From NCBI GenBank assembly GCA_965224745.1, contig CBDCZY010000003.1, positions 310,001 to 374,000 on the forward strand: a stretch of 64,000 nucleotides of DNA. Direction: 5' to 3'. A program made the position numbers and the translations under genes. Below, piece after piece: positions 56,273 to 64,000 of this stretch; the first letter of the stretch is position 1, and the number at the start of each line of letters is the position of its first letter. Below the pieces are notes generated by a model. The model worked only from the letters and a program-made list of their open reading frames with translations, had not been told where the DNA came from and did no database searches. The DNA is from CBDCZY01 sp965224745. GTDB lineage: Bacteria; Pseudomonadota; Gammaproteobacteria; Methylococcales; Methylomonadaceae.

Positions 56273-59200
56273 TTAAGGGTTAATACTGATTGTTACTCCG
56301 TCTGTATCCGAATCTCCACTGTTGTCGGTTACTACCAATTCAATGTTATGAACCCCTTCACCTAACTGTATGGTAGGTTGACTTACTGATGCGATGACAA
56401 GTCCATTTACACGCCATTCGTATTTAAAAATAAAACCATTAGTATCAAACGAATTCGAACCATCCAATTTAATTGTTACCGAATCTTTGTTATCAATATC
56501 AATTACTTCCTGATTAGAACCCGCGTTAGAAATAGGTGGTAAATTTGCTACATTTGAAGGTGTTACCGTAATAACGCCTTTATCAGGTCTTGCCTTGATC
56601 AGGGCGAACTTTTCACCACCGTGATTCAATATGATTAAATCGAGATCTTTGCCATTTTGAACCGCATCAACATTATTCCAATGACTATATAATTTGACCT
56701 TTAGCGTTAAGGGATAATTAAATAATTCATCATCCATTTCATCACTAAGATCAATAGAAAGCATAGAAGGATTATTTGTTTCGACAATAATAGTTGCCGT
56801 ATCTCGCTCTTGGCCATAAAGAGCAATATCTTTATACAATCCCACCCATAAGTCATGACTTTGTTGGTATAGATAGTCTAACTTGACTTGCATTGTAGCT
56901 CTATCTTTTAACAAATGAAAATGACTAGATAGCCAACCCCTTTTGTAACGGTTATTGCCCATCCAAGAAATACCCGATGTACCAAACAAAATAGCATCTA
57001 GATGATCTTTTCGTAAATCGCTAATGCTGCTCACATTGAGGTAATCAGTTCTCTCTGGTTTATTAGGAGCTCCCGTTGTACCTCGCCCAGAAGTAGCAAA
57101 TAATGAAGCGATACTACGATTAAATTTTCCTGAAGGCCAAGCAAATGAAATGGGATTATTATTGATGATCTTTTGTTGAATACTTGCTAAAGAATCTCGA
57201 TATTCGACAATCATTTCTTGTTCAGGTCTTAAATCATCATTGGTCTGATGAGTCATGGTATGCGATTGCACATCATGTCCTTGATCTGATAAAACTTGGA
57301 ATTCTGGCCAAGATCCAAAAAATGCATTATTACTATTTTCCAGGAGTCTGTTTACAATAATGAACCAGGTAAATTTCCAATCATATTTATCACCCATTTC
57401 TACCCACCATTCATGGTCAGGTTGAATATTATCATCGATTGTTATAGAGACTGCCGCAAACTTATCATCTTCCCATAAACTGATGTTTACCTCACCCGGA
57501 TTGTTTGGCCAAACTTTATTCATTGGCCGTACAAATCTGTCTGATTCTGGAATTTGCTTTAAGTTTAATCTTTGAAAATTACCAAGAACACCATTGATTG
57601 TGATATTGACTGTATTTGTAGCAATTTGATTTTCATTATCGATTACTGTTAGTGTTAAAAAATGACTCCCAACCGCCAAATTAATCTTCGCTATAGCTTC
57701 ATTCGAGAGTAATTGCCCATTTTCATGCCATTGATAACTTATAATATTTTCCTTACCCTTATTAGTTTTTCCTTCTACCACAACAAATTCAAATCCGTCA
57801 TTCTCTCTATCAAGTATCAACTGGTCTTCTCCTGCATCGGCAGTCAGGCTGCTTGAAGAACCAACCGTAATTGTCACGTCATCGGCAGCATGGGCTCCAT
57901 TATTATCGGTCACCTCCAGTGTGATCAAGTGTGTACCAAGCTCTAAGGACACATTAGGCTGGCTGCCAGTCGCCAGAACGACACCATCTTTACGCCATTC
58001 ATAGCTCACTATGTTGCCGTCACTACTTGACCTCGTTCCATCTAAAATAACCACTTCCAAGCCATTTTGATCACTGTCGAGCACAATTTGGTCTGGTCCT
58101 GCATTTGCTATAGGATCTTGTAACTCTAGAAATGCACTGACGCTTATAGATACCTCATCGGTCGCGACAGCCCCATTGTTATCTGTTACCAGTAACGTAA
58201 TTAAATGAGTGCCAACCGCAAATGACACGTTTGGTTGACTACCGGTAGCCAGTAAGTTTCCATCTTCACGCCACGCATAGCTCACTATAGTGCCATCACT
58301 GTCACTGGATCCCGTGCCATCCAGGATGACCTCTTCTGACCCATTTTGATCACTGTCGGTAAAAACTTGATCGGAACCTGCTGACGCGATAGGGGCTGAA
58401 TTATCACCGTTGGAAAGGGTTAACGTTATGAAAGGGGCATTACTTGAGTTCGCCGTAGAAAACTCCCAATAATGATAATTCGTGACCTCAGCTGCATCTG
58501 GATTTAGGCGTATGAAAATGTAGTCGCCAGCACTTGCTCCCGCTTGATATTGGGCATTGATATAGGTTGACAGATTAACCTTGCCTGTCTCATTGGATGT
58601 TAACCTACCTATCGCACTCGCTTGGGTAGAAAAATCATCCTGTATCTCGGAAACCCCGGTCAAATCGCCTCCTAAAGGCCCTTGGTAATAGTCCCCCGCC
58701 AACACTGTGGGGGTATTTCTAAAACCTAGTCCATAAAGATCGACATTTCCTTGAGGACTATTAGCAATACGGAGCAGATTGATATCTAAGGAAGCCGATA
58801 TAATGCTCCCACCCACCCCTAACGATGGCAGCTGAAAAACAAAAATTAATGCGCCGTCTTGCGTTCCTGTTGCACCTCCCACTCTTCCCGACGATTGTCC
58901 TACCCATCTTAAAGTACCACCACTATAAACACCTTGATCGTTTACCAATCCTGGTAATGTCAGACTACGTTCAGCAGTCAGTGTGTTGATGCTGATCATT
59001 ACTGCATCCGACCCTGTGAATCCGTTATTATCTAGCACTTCTAAAGTAATCAAATGAGTGCCAACCGCTAACGACACGTTTGGTTGACTACCCGTAGCCA
59101 GTAAGTTTCCATCTTCACGCCACTCATAGCTCACTATAGCGCCATCGCTGTCACTTGATCCCGTACCATCTAAGATGACCTCTTCTAACCCATTTTGATC

Positions 59201-60270
59201 GCTGTCCGTCACTGTTTGATCTGGCCCGGAATTCGCTATTGGATTTTGTAAACCAGCTCCGTCATTGACGATTATTGATACCTCATCAGTACCGGAAACT
59301 CCATTGTTATCCGTTACCAGTAACGTAATTAAATGAGTGCCAACCGCAAATGACACGTTTGGTTGACTACCGGTAGCCAGTAAGTTTCCATCTTCACGCC
59401 ACGCATAGCTCACTATAGTGCCATCACTGTCACTGGATCCTATTCCATCTAAGATGACCTCTTCTGACCCATTTTGATCACTGTCGGTAAAAACTTGATC
59501 GGGACCTGCTGACGCAATAGGGGCTAAATTATCACCGTTGGAAAGGTTAACGTTATGAAAGGGGCATTACTTGAGTTCGCTGTAGAAAACTCCCAATAAT
59601 GATAATTCGTGACCTCAGCTACATCTGGGTTTAAGCGTATAAAAATATAGTCGCCAGCACTTGCTCCCGCTTGATATTGGGCATTGATATAGGCTGACAG
59701 ATTAACCTTGCCTGTCTCATTGGATGTTAACCTACCTATTGCACTCGCTTGGGTGGAAAAATCATCCTGTATCTCGAAAACCCCGGTCAAATCGCCTCCT
59801 AAAGGTCCCTGGTAATAGTCCGCTGCCAGCACCGTCGGGGTATTTCTAAAACCTAGTCCATAAAGATCGACATTTCCTTGAGGACTATTAGCAATACGGA
59901 GCAGATTGATGTCTAAGGAAGCCGATGTAATACTCTCACCTGCCCCTAACGATGGCAGCTGAAAAACAAAAATTAATGCGCCGTCTTGCGTTCCTGTTGC
60001 GCCGCCCACTCTTCCCGACGATTGTCCTACCCATCTTAAAGTACCACCACTATAAACACCTTGATCACTTATCAGCCCTGGTAATGAAATTACGCGCTCT
60101 GACATTTTGGCATTAGCAATGAACTGTGTTTCATCAGTGACTATTCCAACGCTATCTTCATTGATGCTTACAGCTAACGTTTTTTCAGTAATCAAAAATA
60201 GAATCGCAAGAAAAAGAAAGTTCCCAAAGTAATCCCACTTCATTTTGGATCTAGTTTCATCAGTTAACAT
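56273..60270 (-). pseudogene. exported PKD / DNRLRE-like / polysaccharide deacetylase protein, split by a one-base frameshift
   Basis: Two frames, 60270-59524 (248 codons) and 59413-56273, together form one gene once a base is restored near 59545. Start to stop spans 3998 bases, one short of 3999; the restored protein has 1332 residues. The matching internal copy near 58409 has AAAGGG where this copy has AAAGG. Order: signal peptide (around FLFLAILFLITEKTLA), a beta-rich DNRLRE/CBM96-like module, PKD domains, a second such module, more PKD domains, then a NodB-like deacetylase (SITIDDN and HTMTH motifs, about 550 residues from the C terminus) and a final PKD domain. The start could be 60270 or 60243. 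It could be a true mutation, a sequencing error or a phase switch. Confidence 0.75.
59540..59547 (-). other. frameshift site in the PKD/deacetylase gene
   Basis: Plus-strand GGAAAGGT at 59540-59547 corresponds to GGAAAGGGT in the equivalent place of the second module near 58403-58412. Losing one G moves the frame and brings the TAG stop at 59526-59524 into use. Confidence 0.75.
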
Positions 60271-60316
60271 GTTGAATCCAAGTTTCTATAATTATTAATA
60301 ATTTCAGCCATTAACA

Positions 60317-63300
60317 CTATAAGGCAATATCACTTTCAGAAAGTGTCAGCGTTAGAAAAGGTGCATTACTAGAATTTGCCGTAGAAAATTCCCAATAATG
60401 ATAATTGGACACCTCAGCGACATCCGGGTTTAAACGTATAAAAACGTAGTCACCCGCACTGGCTCCCGCTTGATATTGGGCATTAATATAAGCTGCCAGG
60501 TTAAGCTTGCCCGTCTCATCTGCTGTGATTGGACCGATCAAACTCGATAATGTCACAAAATCGTCTTGAAGTGCACTAACCCCGGTCAAATCATCGCCAA
60601 AGGGACCTTGATAAAAATCCGCTGCGAGTACCGTAGGCGTATTCCTAAAGCCTAAACCATACATATCTATCTGACCTTGCGGATTATTCACCTTCTTCAG
60701 TAGTTGTAAATCCAATGAGGCCGATACTATATTCTCTAAAGCGCCTAACTCTGGCAATTGAAATACCATAACCCAGACACTGTCCTGACTTCCTGTAGCA
60801 CCGCCTACGCGTGCTGATGACTGGCCTATCCATTTTAAGTTACCATCACTATAGACTTCTTGATCATTGATCAAGCCGGGTAATACCACAACACGCTCTG
60901 ACACATCAGACGCTATGTTGATCGTCACCTCATCTGTCGCAATAGCACCACTATCATCGGTCACTTGCAAGGTGATAACGTGATTACCCACCGCCAGCGT
61001 CACACTGGGTTGACTGCCGGTCGCCAGCGGAACACCTGCCTCACTCCACTCATAACTCTCAATGGTACCATCACTATCACTTGATCCCGTTCCATCCAAT
61101 ACCACAATTTCTTCACCATCGAAATTGCTGTCCGCTAGCACTTGGTCTGGCCCAGCATTGGCAGTCGGATTTTCAGAGCCTCCTGCTCCTGCTTCAACGG
61201 TGATGGTGACTGTATCACTCGCCGTGGCACCACTATCATCAATGACCTTTAAGGTAATCTGATGAACACCTACTTCTAAGACCACAGTTGGCTGGCTAGT
61301 TGTCGCTACAACATTACCTGCTTCACTCCATTCATAACTCACAATATTCCCATCGCTATCACTCGAATCAGATCCAAACAACACTACCGATTCAGATCCA
61401 TTTTGATCAGTGTCTATCACAGTTTGATCTGATCCTGCAGATGCTCTTGGTAATGCATTATCACTATTGCTAAGCGCCAGTGTTATGAAAGGGCCATTCA
61501 CTGAATTAGCCGTGGAAAACTCCCAATAATTAAAACTGGATACATCAGCGACATCCGGGTTTAAACGTATAAAAATGTAGTCACCCGCACTGGCTCCCGC
61601 TTGATATTGGGCATTAATATAAGCTGCCAGGTTAAGCTTGCCCGTCTCATCTGCTGTGATTGGACCGATCAAACTCGATAATGTCACAAAATCGTCTTGA
61701 AGTGCACTAACCCCGGTCAAATCATCGCCAAAGGGACCTTGATAAAAATCCGCTGCGAGTACCGTAGGCGTATTCCTAAAGCCTAAACCATACATATCTA
61801 TCTGACCTTGCGGATTATTCACCTTCTTCAGTAGTTGTAAATCCAATGAGGCCGATACTATATTCTCTAAAGCGCCTAACTCTGGCAATTGAAATACCAT
61901 AACCCAGACACTGTCCTGACTTCCTGTAGCACCGCCTACGCGTGCTGATGACTGGCCTATCCATTTTAAGTTACCATCACTATAGACTTCTTGATCATTG
62001 ATCAAGCCGGGTAATACCACAACACGCTCTGACACATCAGACGCTATGTTGATCGTCACCTCATCTGTCGCAATAGCACCACTATCATCGGTCACTTGCA
62101 AGGTGATAACGTGATTACCCACCGCCAGCGTCACACTGGGTTGACTGCCGGTCGCCAGCGGAACACCTGCCTCACTCCACTCATAACTCTCAATGGTACC
62201 ATCACTATCACTTGATCCCGTTCCATCCAATACCACAATTTCTTCACCATCGAAATTGCTGTCCGCTAGCACTTGGTCTGGCCCAGCATTGGCAGTCGGA
62301 TTTTCAGAGCCTCCTGCTCCTGCTTCAACGGTGATGGTGACTGTATCACTCGCCGTGGCACCACTATCATCAATGACCTTTAAGGTAATCTGATGAACAC
62401 CTACTTCTAAGACCACAGTTGGCTGGCTAGTTGTCGCTACAACATTACCTGCTTCACTCCATTCATAACTCACAATATTCCCATCGCTATCACTCGAATC
62501 AGATCCAAACAACACTACCGATTCAGATCCATTTTGATCAGTGTCTATCACAGTTTGATCTGATCCTGCAGATGCTCTTGGTAATGCATTATCACTATTG
62601 CTAAGCGCCAGTGTTATGAAAGGGCCATTCACTGAATTAGCCGTGGAAAACTCCCAATAATTAAAACTGGATACATCAGCGACATCCGGGTTTAAACGTA
62701 TAAAAATGTAGTCACCCGCACTGGCTCCCGCTTGATATTGGGCATTAATATAAGCTGCCAGGTTAAGCTTGCCCGTCTCATCTGCTGTGATTGGACCGAT
62801 CAAACTCGATAATGTCACAAAATCGTCTTGAAGTGCACTAACCCCGGTCAAATCATCGCCAAAGGGACCTTGATAAAAATCCGCTGCGAGTACCGTAGGC
62901 GTATTCCTAAAGCCTAAACCATACATATCTATCTGACCTTGCGGATTATTCACCTTCTTCAGTAGTTGTAAATCCAATGAGGCCGATACTATATTCTCTA
63001 AAGCGCCTAACTCTGGCAATTGAAATACCATAACCCAGACACTGTCCTGACTTCCTGTAGCACCGCCTACGCGTGCTGATGACTGGCCTATCCATTTTAA
63101 GTTACCATCACTATAGACTTCTTGATCATTGATCAAGCCGGGTAATACCACAACACGCTCTGACACATCAGACGCTATGTTGATCGTCACCTCATCTGTC
63201 GCAATAGCACCACTATCATCGGTCACTTGCAAGGTGATAACGTGATTACCCACCGCCAGCGTCACACTGGGTTGACTGCCGGTCGCCAGCGGAACACCTG

Positions 63301-64000
63301 CCTCACTCCACTCATAACTCTCAATGGTACCATCACTATCACTTGATCCCGTTCCATCCAATACCACAATTTCTTCACCATCGAAATTGCTGTCCGCTAG
63401 CACTTGGTCTGGCCCAGCATTGGCAGTCGGATTTTCAGAGCCTCCTGCTCCTGCTTCAACGGTGATGGTGACTGTATCACTCGCCGTGGCACCGCTATTA
63501 TCGGTCACTTGCAAAGTAATATCATGACTACCTACAGCTAATGTCACACTGGGTTGACTGCCGGTCGCCAGCGAAACACCTGCTTCGCTCCACTCATAAC
63601 TCACAATTGTGCCATCGCTATCACTCGATCCCGTTCCATCCAATAGCACCGGTTCTTCACCATCCAAATCACTGTCCACTAGCACTTGATCTGGGCCAGC
63701 ATTAGAACTCGGGGTAACGTTTCTAAGGGGTGAAAACTGTTGTGTGATATCTGCTACAAATTCATTGTTATCGTTAAACGCTTGAATGGTATAGGTGAGT
63801 ATTGGGTCTTGTTGTAAAACATTTACTTGATCATCTACAATGGTATTTTGGGTCGTGTTAGCTAACAAAAGACCTGATCTAAAAACCTTGTAACTGGTTA
63901 TGTCTTTACTTGGAAAACGCCACGAGATACGCAACCCTTGAGCTGAAGGGGAAACGTTTACTACGTTTATACACATGACCGTCTCTTGATTATATTCAAA
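60317..64000 (-). CDS. giant repetitive surface protein: FN3-like, PKD and DNRLRE-like modules (5' end outside window)
   Basis: At least 1227 residues are visible and the frame runs off the right edge; ATG 63976 is only an internal Met. The visible part opens with an FN3-like module (SWRFPSKDITSYKVFRSGLLLANT) then two PKD domains, then a unit of DNRLRE-like module, PKD and PKD repeated. PKD cores read ANAGPDQVL, VLDGTGSSDSDGTI and VSYEWSEAG. DNRLRE-like modules begin ERVVVLPGLINDQEVYS and end YWEFSTANS. Three such modules are seen; the last ends the protein (FLTLTLSESDIAL). No cell-wall or T1SS tag is visible at the C terminus. It lies 46 bases upstream of the deacetylase-like gene, probably in one operon. 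Adhesin or polysaccharide-binding role inferred. Confidence 0.8.
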   Translation of the reverse strand, partial: FEYNQETVMCINVVNVSPSAQGLRISWRFPSKDITSYKVFRSGLLLANTTQNTIVDDQVNVLQQDPILTYTIQAFNDNNEFVADITQQFSPLRNVTPSSNAGPDQVLVDSDLDGEEPVLLDGTGSSDSDGTIVSYEWSEAGVSLATGSQPSVTLAVGSHDITLQVTDNSGATASDTVTITVEAGAGGSENPTANAGPDQVLADSNFDGEEIVVLDGTGSSDSDGTIESYEWSEAGVPLATGSQPSVTLAVGNHVITLQVTDDSGAIATDEVTINIASDVSERVVVLPGLINDQEVYSDGNLKWIGQSSARVGGATGSQDSVWVMVFQLPELGALENIVSASLDLQLLKKVNNPQGQIDMYGLGFRNTPTVLAADFYQGPFGDDLTGVSALQDDFVTLSSLIGPITADETGKLNLAAYINAQYQAGASAGDYIFIRLNPDVADVSSFNYWEFSTANSVNGPFITLALSNSDNALPRASAGSDQTVIDTDQNGSESVVLFGSDSSDSDGNIVSYEWSEAGNVVATTSQPTVVLEVGVHQITLKVIDDSGATASDTVTITVEAGAGGSENPTANAGPDQVLADSNFDGEEIVVLDGTGSSDSDGTIESYEWSEAGVPLATGSQPSVTLAVGNHVITLQVTDDSGAIATDEVTINIASDVSERVVVLPGLINDQEVYSDGNLKWIGQSSARVGGATGSQDSVWVMVFQLPELGALENIVSASLDLQLLKKVNNPQGQIDMYGLGFRNTPTVLAADFYQGPFGDDLTGVSALQDDFVTLSSLIGPITADETGKLNLAAYINAQYQAGASAGDYIFIRLNPDVADVSSFNYWEFSTANSVNGPFITLALSNSDNALPRASAGSDQTVIDTDQNGSESVVLFGSDSSDSDGNIVSYEWSEAGNVVATTSQPTVVLEVGVHQITLKVIDDSGATASDTVTITVEAGAGGSENPTANAGPDQVLADSNFDGEEIVVLDGTGSSDSDGTIESYEWSEAGVPLATGSQPSVTLAVGNHVITLQVTDDSGAIATDEVTINIASDVSERVVVLPGLINDQEVYSDGNLKWIGQSSARVGGATGSQDSVWVMVFQLPELGALENIVSASLDLQLLKKVNNPQGQIDMYGLGFRNTPTVLAADFYQGPFGDDLTGVSALQDDFVTLSSLIGPITADETGKLNLAAYINAQYQAGASAGDYVFIRLNPDVAEVSNYHYWEFSTANSSNAPFLTLTLSESDIAL
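60410..63490 (-). repeat. 1131-bp tandem repeat inside the giant surface protein gene
   Basis: The same sequence recurs with a period of 1131 bp (377 codons): for example CACTTGATCCCGTTCCATCC occurs at 61078, 62209 and 63340. About 2.7 copies are present. Copies look essentially identical at DNA level where I compared them, including silent positions; they diverge only at the two outer edges (about 60445 and 63493). Confidence 0.85.

Noticed and set aside
60410..63490. CRISPR-like periodicity
   Set aside because: The repeat unit is 1131 bp and in-frame within a coding gene; there are no short repeats with unique spacers.
61062..63527. Three plus-strand frames of about 66 codons with the same start and nearly the same protein, spaced by 1131 bp
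   Set aside because: They lie antisense to the PKD repeats and recur only because the DNA is tandemly repeated. No ribosome binding site or protein-like features.
1..64000. tRNA, rRNA, riboswitch or tmRNA genes
   Set aside because: None recognised by eye; a covariance-model scan would be needed to exclude small RNAs.

Overview
The window looks like chromosomal DNA of a moderately AT-rich gammaproteobacterium, probably aquatic or marine. The blocks asmA-mutY-yggX, wbpL/wbpM, mrcB-lolA-rarA, accA-tilS, glnK-amtB and fimT-pilVWX-pilY1 are typical of that class. No tRNA, rRNA or CRISPR array was seen, and I cannot name a genus.

Layout. 1-5.8 kb: the 3' end of an ISKra4-type transposase, a 2-Cys peroxiredoxin, a small membrane protein, then asmA-mutY-yggX. 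5.8-8.8 kb (minus): WbpM-type sugar dehydratase and WbpL-type initiating glycosyltransferase, which work together in O-antigen or capsule synthesis. 8.9-15 kb: a one-domain asparaginase-like protein, a DUF523/DUF1722 protein, and an AttE/F/G/H-like set (ABC ATPase, FtsX-type permease, secreted lipocalin-like protein). 15.2-19.9 kb: a secreted HAF/LamG protein, then a repeat-rich zone with a 164-bp palindrome, an IS200 element, a transposase remnant and a second palindromic repeat. 19.9-33.4 kb: a PAS-GGNEF-EAL protein, proS, and a housekeeping block on the minus strand (tilS, accA, rarA, lolA, mrcB, recQ).

33.6-38.6 kb is a metal and metalloid detoxification island. It holds merR-merT-merP-merA on one strand, a small protein with two cysteine-rich TRASH-like modules, then arsR, an ArsI/CadI-type dioxygenase and a thioredoxin-type arsC. 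38.8-46.7 kb is a run of exported proteins: a possible glycosidase-like protein, a protein with three four-cysteine modules, an FN3-FN3-GH16 glucanase and a propeller-like protein. 47-56 kb carries amtB-glnK and the minor-pilin operon fimT-pilV-pilW-pilX-pilY1.

56.3-64 kb (minus) encodes two very large surface proteins built from PKD domains and a repeated beta-rich module resembling DNRLRE/CBM96. The first ends in PKD plus a NodB-type polysaccharide deacetylase region and is broken by a one-base deletion near 59545. The second runs off the window and contains an almost exact tandem repeat of 1131 bp (377 codons). A related palindromic element occurs at 26.7 and 38.7 kb in opposite orientation, and shares its core with the palindrome at 18.0 kb.

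The best candidates for something undescribed are the PKD/DNRLRE/deacetylase pair with its homogenised repeats and frameshift, the double-TRASH protein beside merA, and the four-cysteine-module protein in the secretome cluster.
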